Shown: in pieces, positions 16,733 through 24,738 of the stretch
Layout: every line of letters begins with the position of its first letter
Numbering within the stretch: position 1 is the first letter of the stretch
Assembly: GCA_946480825.1 (NCBI GenBank)
Contig: CAMLLG010000010.1
Location: forward strand, 12,728 to 76,727
Direction: 5' to 3'
DNA from: an uncultured Lysobacteraceae bacterium
Lineage (GTDB): Bacteria > Pseudomonadota > Gammaproteobacteria > Xanthomonadales > Xanthomonadaceae
Length of the DNA stretch: 64,000 nucleotides
The notes under the pieces: generated by a model
What the model was told of the DNA's origin: nothing
Seen by the model: the letters and a program-made list of their open reading frames with translations, nothing else
Databases searched by the model: none
Program-made: the position numbers and the translations under genes

Positions 16733-17422
16733 ATGCGCCGCGCAGACCGCCTGTTCCAGATCGTGCAACTCATCCGCGGCCGTCGCCTGACGACGGCCGC
16801 CTTCCTCGCCGAGCGTCTGGACATCTCGCCGCGTTCGATCTATCGCGACATCGCCGCGCTGCAGGCGCAGGGCGTGCCGATCGACGGCGAGGCTGGCGTC
16901 GGTTACCGCATGCGCCGCGGCTTCGATCTGCCGCCGCTGATGTTCGACGCGCGCGAAGCGCAGGCGCTGGTGGCCTGCGTGCGCATCGCCCAGCCGCGCA
17001 TCGACACCGCGCTCGCGGCGGGCGCCGACGATGCGCTGGCGAAGATCCTCGCGGTGTTGCCGGCCGCGGAACGCGCGGCGGCGGAAAGCCTGAGCGTGTT
17101 CGCGCCGCCGGTCGGCCCCGATGCGCAGACCCGCAGGCGTTTGCAGCAATTGCGGCAGGCGACCGAACAGCGGATCAAGCTGCGTCTGACCTATCTCGAT
17201 CTCAAGGACGATGCCAGCGTGCGCACGGTGCGTCCGCTCGGCTGTTTTTTCTGGGGCCAGGTGTGGACGCTCGCGGCCTGGTGCGAATCGCGCGAGGACT
17301 TCCGCAATTTCCGCGTCGATCGCATCCGCGATATCGAGATCCTCGACGCGCGTTTCCGCGATGAGCCCGGCCGGACGCTGCCGGATCTGATGCGGCTGTA
17401 CGACTGCGACGATGCCGGTTGA
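16733..17422 (+). CDS. YafY/WYL-type transcriptional regulator
   Basis: 229 residues from ATG 16733 (MRRADRLFQIVQLIRGRRLT), the standard start of this family. The N-terminal HTH_11 winged helix includes TAAFLAERLDISPRSIYRDI (about 20-40), followed by a WYL domain (about 135-200; RPLGCFFWGQVWTLAAWCE) whose WYL triad reads VWTLAAW. Such regulators sense ligands, sometimes nucleic acid, through the WYL pocket. The neighbouring VOC gene is a likely target. A longer in-frame start inside the VOC gene is not credible. Confidence 0.9.
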   Translation: MRRADRLFQIVQLIRGRRLTTAAFLAERLDISPRSIYRDIAALQAQGVPIDGEAGVGYRMRRGFDLPPLMFDAREAQALVACVRIAQPRIDTALAAGADDALAKILAVLPAAERAAAESLSVFAPPVGPDAQTRRRLQQLRQATEQRIKLRLTYLDLKDDASVRTVRPLGCFFWGQVWTLAAWCESREDFRNFRVDRIRDIEILDARFRDEPGRTLPDLMRLYDCDDAG

Positions 17423-17560
17423 TTTTTTCTTGGAATGCTTGTCTGTAGTCCTGGTTTTCAGGTAACGCCTGCAGTCTTTTTCGCGCTGGTGCGCGAGTGA
17501 CTTTCTTTGGCGGGCGAGTTCAACTCCGATTCAAATCTGCCATCGGGATTGTGGTCGGGA
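17423..17560. other. Intergenic segment after the WYL regulator
   Basis: No gene, promoter or repeat that I can support. T-rich just after the stop (GATTTTTTCTTGG) but without a stem, so not a clear terminator. Confidence 0.3.
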
Positions 17561-17615
17561 TTTTTCGACGAGGCATCCCTGCCTCGTCGAAAAACGGCGC
17601 ACATCCTGTGCGCCG
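17561..17615. terminator. Two adjacent perfect hairpins; bidirectional terminator
   Basis: 17561-17594 pairs TTTTTCGACGAGGC with GCCTCGTCGAAAAA (14 pairs, T/A ends on both strands, so it can terminate either way). It is directly followed by CGGCGCACA-TCC-TGTGCGCCG at 17595-17615. It separates the WYL regulator (plus) from gspB (minus). Confidence 0.8.
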
Positions 17616-17841
17616 CCCGCCGGGTCTTCGGTCCAGGGGGGGTGCGTCGTTTTGGATTGCTCGTCGGGACGATGCAGTTTGCCGAGATGCATTCTGTTTG
17701 TGGTCGCTACCCATCTCTTGGCCGCCGATGTGGATTCCTGGCTGCCGAAGAAATATCCATCGTAGATTTGGAAAAGCCTTGGAATGAAATCAAAGAGCAG
17801 TGCTTCATCGGCGAAGGTAATGATGCCCTCAGGACTGAGAC
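17616..17841. other. Low-GC intergenic segment, possible gene remnant or repeat
   Basis: About 225 bp of distinctly lower GC than its surroundings between the hairpins and the gspB stop. Minus-strand translation gives phrases such as QSKTTHPPWTEDPAGGAQD, reminiscent of spurious repeated ORFs I associate with xanthomonad intergenic repeats. No start/ribosome site for a real gene. Confidence 0.35.
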
Positions 17842-18558
17842 CTACTGCAGCGCGATCTTCAATCGCCCGCCGCGCCAGACCAGCACCGCGCCGTCGCGGG
17901 TGATGCGTTCGATCACGAGCTCGCCGAGTACGTCGCCTTCCTTCAGGCGTTGACCGTCGAGAATCACGAAACGCGCCGACGCGGTTTCGTTCCACAGATG
18001 CATGCTGAGCTTCAGCGGCGGCAGTTGGTTGCGCGTGGCCGGGTCGAGATCGGCGAGCGCGATCGGCTGATCGCTCGCGGGCGGTGCGGGGGGCAGCGGC
18101 GCGGGCGGTGGCGGCAGATCGCGCGGCGTGTCGTTCGGCGCCGTCGATTGCGATGTGGATGGTGATGGCGCCGGCACCGACGCGACAGCGGGTGGCGTCG
18201 CCACCGGTGCGACGGGTGTCGTGGGGCGTTCGACGACGGGCAACGTTTCCGCGGGGGACGTTGCGGCGATGGCCTCGACCGGCGCGACCGGCGCATCGAC
18301 GGTCTCCGCTTCCGCGCTTTCGACGCGCGCCGTGCCCGCGGTCGATGTCATCGGTGCCTGCGTCGCGGGTGGGCGCGACACCAGCCAGATCGCGACGATC
18401 AGCGACAGCGCGCCGATGCCGGCGATGGCCCACAGCGGCCATGGGTGCCGCGCGCGTTGGGGCTCGGCCGTCTGCGGCATGGCCGCGAACAGATCGGGCG
18501 CTTCGCTGCGGCGACGTGCGGCTTCGGATTTGCGCAGGGCATCGAGGATGAAGGACAT
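17842..18558 (-). CDS. gspB: General secretion pathway protein B (GspB)
   Basis: 238 residues opening MSFILDALRKSEAARRR, the signature start of GspB/ExeB. One transmembrane helix (about 42-60, PLWAIAGIGALSLIVAIWLV) is followed by a long Pro/Ala-rich periplasmic linker and a C-terminal domain (about 175-238, LSMHLWNETASARFVILDGQ) with the GDVLGELVIERI motif. With GspA it is thought to bind peptidoglycan and help insert the secretin GspD of type II secretion. It begins 3 bp after gspA ends, so the two form an operon; other gsp genes are not in the window. Confidence 0.92.
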   Translation of the reverse strand: MSFILDALRKSEAARRRSEAPDLFAAMPQTAEPQRARHPWPLWAIAGIGALSLIVAIWLVSRPPATQAPMTSTAGTARVESAEAETVDAPVAPVEAIAATSPAETLPVVERPTTPVAPVATPPAVASVPAPSPSTSQSTAPNDTPRDLPPPPAPLPPAPPASDQPIALADLDPATRNQLPPLKLSMHLWNETASARFVILDGQRLKEGDVLGELVIERITRDGAVLVWRGGRLKIALQ

Positions 18559-18561
18559 CGG

Positions 18562-20208
18562 TCACTCCCGCCGTGCGGAGAGGCGCGGGCCGGGATCGCC
18601 GGCGGTGAGCGCGAACAGGGTGTCGGCATCCAGCGTGCCGCTGTCGCGCAGTCCCGCGCGGATCTGGAACGCGCGCAGGGCGGCGGCGGTATCGGTCGGG
18701 CCGCCCGGCGGCAATCGCTTTCGCACCCAGGCGAGCGCATCGGCATCGTCGGCGGCGTAGCGCGTTTCGAGCGTATCCGGTGCCGGCCAGATCGCGAGGT
18801 ATTCGCCGTTCCACACGCCGGCCAGCATCACCCGGTCGACATCGAGCGCTGCCCCATCAATCGACAGCCGCACGCGACGCGGGTCGGCGCCCAGCAGCGT
18901 CGCCCACGCGGCCTGCGGTTCCGCGCGCAGGCGCAACAGCACCGGGCGGTCGATCCGCAGCAGCGGTTCGAGTTGCGCACGACTGCGCAGACAGCGCCAG
19001 CCGCGCGTCGGCACGGCGGGGCACGCATCCGGCGAGATGTCGCGCAGCGCGGCCGGCGCCTGCCATGCGGCGAGCAATCCGGTCCATTCGCGCGTCGATG
19101 CGGCCGGCGTCGTCCGCAGTCGCTGCAACAGTGCGTCGGCATCGGGCGCGGGCGATGCGACCGGAAGCGATGCGTTCGCCGCGCGCGGCATCGCGGGCGA
19201 CGCGCGACGTTCCGTCGTCGGGCGCGCGATCACCAGTGCGAGCACCGTCGCCGCGACCGCCAGCCCGCCGATCACGAACAGTTTCGCCAGTTCGCGCCGT
19301 TGCCCCGCGAACGACGGCGCCAGCGCTTCCTCGGCGGCGCGGTCCACGGTTCGGGCGTCGATCGTCAGCAGATCCTGCGCATAGCCGCCGAGCAGCGCGC
19401 GCTCGGCGACGACGTTGATCAACCGCGGCACGCCGCCGCTGCGCCGGTGCAGGCGGCGCACCGCGTCCTGCGAGAACGGAAAACGCTTCGCGCCGGCGGT
19501 GTTGAGCCGATGGCGCAGATAGGCCGCGGTCGCGGCTTCGTCGAGCGGGCGCAGGTGATAGCGCGCGGTGATGCGCTGCGCGAGTTGCCGCAGTTCCGGC
19601 CGCGCGAGGGTTTCGCGCAGCTCCGGCTGGCCGATCAGGATGATCTGCAGCAGCTTCTGGGTTTCGGTTTCGAGATTGGTGAGCAGGCGCACCTGCTCCA
19701 GCGCTTCGGTCGACAGGTTCTGCGCCTCGTCGACGATCAGCACCACGCGATCGCCCTTCGCATAGGCATCGAGCAGATAGGCGCTCAGCGCGTCGAACAG
19801 CGCCTTGCCGCCTGGTGTCGGGAGCGCGCGCGCGGCCGCGGGCGCGGCGGTTTTGCCCTTGCGTTTGCCCGACGTCGGTGCGGCCGACAGCGCGGATGCG
19901 GGCTTGCCGACCGGCAGGCGCAATTCCTCGCAGATCGTCTGCAGCAGTTCCACCGGGTCCAGCCGCGGATTCAGCACCAGCGCGGCGTGGGTGTTCTCGG
20001 GCAGCCGGTTCAGCAACAGCCGGCTCAGCGTGGTCTTGCCGGTGCCCACTTCGCCGGTGAGCTGCACGAATCCGCCGCTGCCGCCCTGCTGGATGCCGTA
20101 GAGCAGATGCGCCAGCGCGTCCCGATGGTGTTCGCTGAGGAACACGTAGTGCGGGTCGGGCGTGATCGAGAACGGCGCCTGTTCGAGGCCGTAGTACTCC
20201 AGGTACAT
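18562..20208 (-). CDS. gspA: General secretion pathway ATPase (GspA/ExeA)
   Basis: 548 residues opening MYLEYYGLEQAPFSITPDP, diagnostic for ExeA-type AAA ATPases. Walker A GEVGTGKTT (52-60), Walker B VVLIVDEAQ (155-163), sensor QRITARYHLRPL. A Lys/Ala insert at about 105-135 (SGKRKGKTAAPAA) is unusual. A transmembrane helix (about 308-330) leads to a periplasmic part ending in a peptidoglycan_binding_1-like segment (about 480-545). Together with GspB it couples ATP hydrolysis and wall binding to secretin assembly. Confidence 0.92.
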   Translation of the reverse strand: MYLEYYGLEQAPFSITPDPHYVFLSEHHRDALAHLLYGIQQGGSGGFVQLTGEVGTGKTTLSRLLLNRLPENTHAALVLNPRLDPVELLQTICEELRLPVGKPASALSAAPTSGKRKGKTAAPAAARALPTPGGKALFDALSAYLLDAYAKGDRVVLIVDEAQNLSTEALEQVRLLTNLETETQKLLQIILIGQPELRETLARPELRQLAQRITARYHLRPLDEAATAAYLRHRLNTAGAKRFPFSQDAVRRLHRRSGGVPRLINVVAERALLGGYAQDLLTIDARTVDRAAEEALAPSFAGQRRELAKLFVIGGLAVAATVLALVIARPTTERRASPAMPRAANASLPVASPAPDADALLQRLRTTPAASTREWTGLLAAWQAPAALRDISPDACPAVPTRGWRCLRSRAQLEPLLRIDRPVLLRLRAEPQAAWATLLGADPRRVRLSIDGAALDVDRVMLAGVWNGEYLAIWPAPDTLETRYAADDADALAWVRKRLPPGGPTDTAAALRAFQIRAGLRDSGTLDADTLFALTAGDPGPRLSARRE

Positions 20209-20274
20209 GGGGTGTCGGGCCGGCGCGGGTCTGCGGCGAAGGGGCGTCTAGACTGCCACAGCGGCGCGGCAGGG

Positions 20275-21258
20275 TCAGCGCGGGCCGGGGCCGTCCGGCT
20301 CGATGGCCTCGACGATCACTTTCGCTTCGGTCACGGCCAGCGCCTCCGGATGCTCGATCCGTCGCGGCCGCACCACCAGCGGATAGATCAGCACGGTGCC
20401 GAGGATGATGGCGACGCCGAGGTAGAAGGTCGGCGTGAGTTCGCGCTGTTCGCCCAGCAGCAGCATCGCCAGGGCGATCGCGTAGACCGGTTCCAGGTTG
20501 ATCGCGAGCTGCGCGCCGAACGCGCTGAGATGGCGCAGCGCCATCAGCGACAGCACGAACGGCACCAGGGTGCAGGCGATGGCGAGGCCCAGCAGATACA
20601 GGCCGTCGCGCAGGTCCGGCAGCAGGAACGGGTCGCCGCCGAAGGCCTCGGGCGACAGCAGCCCGGACAGCGGCGCCAGCAACGTCATCGCGGCGACGCC
20701 TGCGGCCATTTCCAGCGCCGTCACCGACAGCGCGTCGGCGTGTTCCACCAGCCGCTTGTTGAGCGAGCCGAAGATCGCGACCAGAAGCGCCGAGACCGCG
20801 CCGACGCCGACGCCGATCAGCATGCCGTCGGGCACGCCGCCGGCGACCAGCGCCACGCCCGGCAACACCGCGATGCCGAGGCCGACTTCGCGCTTGGACA
20901 GCCGTTTGCCGGTCATCCACGGTTCGACCAGGGCGGTGAACACCGTGGCCAGCGCCATGCAGGTCGCGCCGACCGAGGCGTTCGACAGCTTGATCGCGGC
21001 GTAGAACGTCAGCCAATGCAGCGCCACCAACACGCCGGCGCCGGCATACGCCCAGCGCAACCGCGCCGGCATCGCGCGCAGTCCGCGCCACACCCGCGGC
21101 AACAGCGCCAGCAATGCGGCGACCAGCAGCATGCGCCACCACACCAGCGGCAACGCGGGCAGGGTGATGAGTTTGCCGAGGATCGCGGTGAAGCCCCACA
21201 GCAGCACGCAGAAATGGATCTGCAGCCAGGCGGTGCGGGTGGCGGGCGTGGCGGTCAT
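20275..21258 (-). CDS. EamA/DMT superfamily transporter
   Basis: 327 residues with ten predicted hydrophobic helices and two EamA repeats (about 12-140 and 155-295); WLQIHFCVLLWGFTAILGKL opens the first. Its ATG overlaps the stop of the upstream LysR gene (ATGA), so regulator and transporter are one transcript. A short acidic C-terminal tail follows the last helix. DMT exporters move metabolites or amino acids; the substrate cannot be read from sequence. Confidence 0.88.
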   Translation of the reverse strand: MTATPATRTAWLQIHFCVLLWGFTAILGKLITLPALPLVWWRMLLVAALLALLPRVWRGLRAMPARLRWAYAGAGVLVALHWLTFYAAIKLSNASVGATCMALATVFTALVEPWMTGKRLSKREVGLGIAVLPGVALVAGGVPDGMLIGVGVGAVSALLVAIFGSLNKRLVEHADALSVTALEMAAGVAAMTLLAPLSGLLSPEAFGGDPFLLPDLRDGLYLLGLAIACTLVPFVLSLMALRHLSAFGAQLAINLEPVYAIALAMLLLGEQRELTPTFYLGVAIILGTVLIYPLVVRPRRIEHPEALAVTEAKVIVEAIEPDGPGPR

Positions 21259-22211
21259 CGCGGGTCCGGGACGGAAGGCCGCGCATTATCGCCGCTGCGC
21301 GCGTGGCGGTCGGGACCGTCTTCGCCGGCGCGTTCGTTGGCGCCCGCCGTCAGCAACCAGTCCACGAACGCCTGCGCCGCCGGACGCAGCCGACGGTGCG
21401 CGGGATGCACGACGTAATAGCGCCAGCGGGTCGGCAGCGCGGGGCCGGGCAGCCGCTGCAGCCGGCCGCTGTCGAGCCACGGCGCCGCGATCCGTTCGCG
21501 CGCGAGCACCGCGCCGAGCCCGTGCGCCGCGGCTTCCAGCGCGTCGGTGCTGTCGCTGAAGGTGTGGCGGATGTCGAGCCGCGCGCCGTGCACGTCGGCG
21601 GCGCGGAACCAGTCGTGCCAGCCTTGCCGGGCGAGATCGGCGACGAGCGGCAGCGCGGCGACCTCGCCGACGGTCCGCGTGCGCGCCACCATCGCGGGCG
21701 CGGCCATCGGAAACAGCGCATCGTCCATCAGCAGATGCGCGGTCAGCCCGGGCCAGTGCCCCGGGCCGTGGCGGATGCCCAGATCGGGACCGCCATCGTC
21801 GAATCGGGTCAGCGCGATTTCGGTATCGATCGCGAGCCTGATCTCCGGATGCCGCGCGGAAAACGCCGGCAGCCGAGGCAGCAGCCAGGTGTTGAGCAGC
21901 GAGTGCAGGGTGGTGATGCGGACGCGATCCTGTTCCTCGCGGCCGTGGCGCAGACCGCCCAGCGTCGCTTCCAGGTCCGCCATTGCGCTGCCGGCCGCGT
22001 CGGCGAGCCTGCGGCCCTCCGCGGTCAGCGCGACGCCGCGCGCATGGCGCTGGAACAGCGCGACGCCCAGCCGGCCTTCGAGTTTGCGCACGTGATGGCT
22101 GACCGCGCTGGCGGTGAGGTGCAGTTCTTCGGCGGCGTGGGCGAAATTCTGGTGACGTGCGGCGGCCTCGAACGCCGAGAGCGCCGGCAGCCAGTCGGGA
22201 CGAAGCGCCAT
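21255..22211 (-). CDS. LysR-family transcriptional regulator (GcvA-like)
   Basis: I chose ATG 22211 (MALRPDWLPALSAFEAAARH, 318 residues) because GAGG precedes it and the family starts here; an upstream ATG adds 12 residues. HTH about 10-65 (HAAEELHLTASAVSHHVRKLEGRLG), LysR substrate-binding domain about 95-295. The pattern LPALSAFEAAARHQNF resembles the GcvA subgroup. It is followed by an EamA transporter in the same operon, likely its target. Confidence 0.9.
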   Translation of the reverse strand: MALRPDWLPALSAFEAAARHQNFAHAAEELHLTASAVSHHVRKLEGRLGVALFQRHARGVALTAEGRRLADAAGSAMADLEATLGGLRHGREEQDRVRITTLHSLLNTWLLPRLPAFSARHPEIRLAIDTEIALTRFDDGGPDLGIRHGPGHWPGLTAHLLMDDALFPMAAPAMVARTRTVGEVAALPLVADLARQGWHDWFRAADVHGARLDIRHTFSDSTDALEAAAHGLGAVLARERIAAPWLDSGRLQRLPGPALPTRWRYYVVHPAHRRLRPAAQAFVDWLLTAGANERAGEDGPDRHARSGDNARPSVPDPR

Positions 22212-22325
22212 GGCGAGCCTCAAATCCGGTTTGTGTCTGGACGCCAAAGTATGCGCTTGTCAGGGAAAACGCGCGTCCTATGATCGTGTCACAGCCAACA
22301 GCGCCGTGATCGGCAGGAGTCGGGG

Positions 22326-22748
22326 ATGGGTCGGATGGAGGGTCTGCCTCGACTTGCGGGGCCGATCGGCGAGCGCCCGGTGGCGGTCGCGGTCGCCGCC
22401 GAAAGCATCGAAGCGATCGCGGTCGACGCAGGTTGCCTGCGCCGCGACCTGCCGGCGCCGCCCGGGGCCCGTGCCTGGCTGGTGGAGATGGCCGTGGGCA
22501 GCGAATGGCCGTGGATCGACCGTCACGACACCGGCGAGGCGTACTTCGTGCTCAGCGGCGAAGTGATCGAAGGCGATGTCCGTCATCCCGCCGGTACCCA
22601 GGTCGTGTTCGCGCCGGGCAGCCGCCATCGCCCGCGCACCGAGACCGGCGCGCGCCTGCTCGGCTTCAACCTCGAGATCGGCGCGTATCTCGGCGCGGGC
22701 GGCGATCCCGCCGCACTGTCCGGCCAGCTGCACGTGCAGCAGGGCTGA
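22326..22748 (+). CDS. Cupin-domain protein (ChrR-like)
   Basis: 140 residues with a single cupin: WPWIDRHDTGEAYFVLSGEV gives the HxxxExxxLxG-type first motif, and GTQVVFAPGSRHRPRTETGA the second. The metal site may be complete (H, E, H). No signal peptide. Function unknown; such small cupins often sense or degrade small molecules. It is followed 25 bp later by an EamA transporter, so the pair may handle one compound. Confidence 0.8.
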   Translation: MGRMEGLPRLAGPIGERPVAVAVAAESIEAIAVDAGCLRRDLPAPPGARAWLVEMAVGSEWPWIDRHDTGEAYFVLSGEVIEGDVRHPAGTQVVFAPGSRHRPRTETGARLLGFNLEIGAYLGAGGDPAALSGQLHVQQG

Positions 22749-22772
22749 TCACCTCTTCGACCAGGCATCCAT

Positions 22773-23663
22773 GTGAACGCTTCCGTCTCCGAACCGCTGT
22801 TGAACGCGCCTGCCGCGCCCGCCTGGCTCACTCCGCTGGAACTCGGTCTGCTCGGTGCGATCTGGGGCGCGTCCTTCATGTTCATGCGCGTGGCCGCGCC
22901 GGAGTTCGGTTCGACGCCGCTGGTCGCGATCCGGCTCGGTCTCGGCGCGCTGATCCTGCTGCCGTTCCTGTGGCGCGACCGCCGCGCGTTTTCCGCCGCG
23001 CTGTGGCCGCGGCTGGCGCTGATCGGCGCGGTCAACGCCGCGATTCCCTTCACCCTGTTCGCGTGGGCCGCGCAGCGCGCACCCGCGGGCGTCGGTGCGA
23101 TCACCAATTCGATGGCGGTGCTGTTCGTCGCCCTGATCGCATTCCTGTTCTACGGCGAGAAGATCGGCACGCGCAGGGCCATCGCGCTGGTCGCCGGCTT
23201 CGCCGGCGTGATCGTGCTCGCCAGCGGCAAGGTCGGCGGCGCCAGCATCGGCCTGCCGGTCGCCGCAGGCACCGCGGCGGCGTTCCTCTACGGCATCGGC
23301 GCGAATCTGGTGAAACGCCATCTCGCCGGCCTGCCGGCGACCGCGGTGGCGGCGGCGACGCTGACCTGCGCCGCGCTGATGACCGCGCCGTTCGCGATCG
23401 CGCAGTGGCCGGCGCATGCGGTGTCGGCCAAGTCGTGGGCGGCGGTCGCGGCGCTGGGCGTGGTCTGCACCGGCATCGCCTTTGTCATGTATTACCGGCT
23501 GATCGCGCGCATCGGCGCGCCGCGCGCGGCGACCACGACCTATCTCGTGCCGCTGTTCGGCGTGGGCTGGGCGTGGCTGTTGTTGGACGAACCGCTGACC
23601 CTCGCCATGGCGATCGCCGGTGCGTTGATCCTGGGCAGCGTGGTGCTGAGCCAGCGGCGTTGA
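22773..23663 (+). CDS. EamA/DMT superfamily transporter
   Basis: 296 residues from GTG 22773, ten hydrophobic helices in two EamA halves (about 25-150, 165-295). Key stretch GLLGAIWGASFMFMRVAAPE is the usual first helix. It is unlike the other EamA proteins in the window in sequence, so it is not a recent duplicate. Probably exports a small metabolite; downstream of a cupin gene. Confidence 0.88.
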   Translation: MNASVSEPLLNAPAAPAWLTPLELGLLGAIWGASFMFMRVAAPEFGSTPLVAIRLGLGALILLPFLWRDRRAFSAALWPRLALIGAVNAAIPFTLFAWAAQRAPAGVGAITNSMAVLFVALIAFLFYGEKIGTRRAIALVAGFAGVIVLASGKVGGASIGLPVAAGTAAAFLYGIGANLVKRHLAGLPATAVAAATLTCAALMTAPFAIAQWPAHAVSAKSWAAVAALGVVCTGIAFVMYYRLIARIGAPRAATTTYLVPLFGVGWAWLLLDEPLTLAMAIAGALILGSVVLSQRR

Positions 23664-23691
23664 TGCGTTCTGCCCGGACCGCAAAATCCTT

Positions 23692-23766
23692 GTAGGAGCG
23701 CCAGCAGGCGCGACAGGCTGCAGAAGATCTTTCCGGGGCCGGTCGCGCCTGCCGGCGCTCCTGCAG
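23692..23766. repeat. REP doublet (GTAG type)
   Basis: GTAGGAGCGCCAGCAGGCGC at the left faces GCGCCTGCCGGCGCTCCTGC at the right, with about 30 bases between. Each half folds into its own hairpin. Lies between convergent EamA and response-regulator genes. Confidence 0.85.
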
Positions 23767-23787
23767 GGGGTGAATCGATTCGGCGGA

Positions 23788-24462
23788 TCAGGGCGGCGCT
23801 GCGGTCTGCATGCCCAGGCGCCGCGGCACGCCGTCCTCGTCGAGCAGCCGTTCGATCCGCGCGAAGACTTCGGGCCGTGAAAAGGGTTTCTTCATGAAAT
23901 CGTCGGCGCCGATGCGCTGCACGTAGAACTGCTCGGTGGCCTGGACGTTGCCGCTGATCATGATGATCGGCACCTGCTTGGTCGCCGGCTCGCGACGCAG
24001 CGCGCGCAGGGCGGCGAAACCGTCCATGCCCGGCAGCACGATGTCCAGGAAGATCAGGTCGGGCACCAGATCGCGCGCCAGTTCCAGCGCTTCCTCGGCG
24101 GTGTAGGCCTCAAGCGTCTGGTAACCGTTCTGCTGCAGCATCTTGCGCAGCACGGCGACTATGGTGGTGGAGTCGTCGACGATCAGCACGCGGGTGCCGG
24201 GTTTCGCCGGCGGCCGCGGTTTTTCGCGGCGCTCCGGTCCGAGATAGCCGTCGTCGATGGCCGGGGGGGCGACCGCGGCTTCGGCGATGATCTCGGGAGT
24301 CGCGGTTTCGGCCAGCGCGTCGAGTTCCTCGGGCGTCGGAGTCGGCGGACGCGGCGGCAGCGGAATGTCCAGAGGCGCGGGCGCGGGCGTATCGCGCCCA
24401 CGCAGGGAATCGTTTCCAAGAAAAGAATCGCGCCACCGCTTGACCGAATCGAAAATACTCAC
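23788..24462 (-). CDS. Response regulator with long disordered N-terminus (PilH/PilG-like receiver)
   Basis: I chose GTG 24462 (224 residues), as GGAG lies just upstream and VSIFDSVKRWRDSFLG is a sensible opening; an in-frame ATG further up has no support. A Pro/Ala/Glu-rich linker (about 20-95) precedes one receiver domain (about 100-215): RVLIVDDSTTIV, phospho-acceptor in LIFLDIVLPGMDG, and KKPFSRPE with the conserved Lys. There is no output domain, as in CheY/PilH proteins, but the 95-residue leader is unusual and could target it to a complex. Likely a single-gene transcript. Confidence 0.88.
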   Translation of the reverse strand: MSIFDSVKRWRDSFLGNDSLRGRDTPAPAPLDIPLPPRPPTPTPEELDALAETATPEIIAEAAVAPPAIDDGYLGPERREKPRPPAKPGTRVLIVDDSTTIVAVLRKMLQQNGYQTLEAYTAEEALELARDLVPDLIFLDIVLPGMDGFAALRALRREPATKQVPIIMISGNVQATEQFYVQRIGADDFMKKPFSRPEVFARIERLLDEDGVPRRLGMQTAAPP

Positions 24463-24612
24463 GCGCTCCGCTCCCTGACAGGTGCCTGTGCAAACGCCAA
24501 CGACGGGCGCATGCGGACGCGGCAAGGATAGCGACCCGCGGCCGGAGGGCCAACCCGGCCCGCCGGCGCGCATGCACGGCTTCGACAGCCGGTCGAAAAA
24601 ACAGTCCGTCAG

Positions 24613-24632
24613 CGCAGCCATGGATGGCTGCG
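24613..24632. repeat. Hairpin with CATGGATG core
   Basis: CGCAGCCAT-GG-ATGGCTGCG, a perfect 9-bp stem. Its centre CATGGATG is shared with the hairpin at 16098-16117, while the outer stem bases differ. Just upstream of copy B of the double-hairpin repeat. Confidence 0.7.
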
Positions 24633-24654
24633 ACGACGAGGCAAGCGCGCAAGC

Positions 24655-24738
24655 GATTGATTCGTCGGGAGCGAGTCCGAATTCACTTCGGACTCGCGAC
24701 CACTGAACAAGTCCCGGAGGGGCTTGTTCAGTGCTGCC
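24655..24738. repeat. Dispersed double-hairpin repeat, copy B
   Basis: Matches 16139-16221 with about ten substitutions and one 1-bp insertion. Hairpins at 24671-24697 (11 perfect pairs) and 24705-24729 (11 pairs). It abuts the stop codon (24739) of the minus-strand DUF885 peptidase and may serve as its terminator. Confidence 0.88.

Noticed and set aside
17531..18814. 427-codon frame covering gspB's 3' region and low-GC spacer on the minus strand
   Set aside because: Off-frame relative to gspB, Arg-rich, no motif; gspB is intact.
18445..21417. 990-codon plus-strand frame opposite gspA and the EamA gene
   Set aside because: Gln/Arg/His-rich shadow of the GspA/EamA coding strand; no ribosome site or family.
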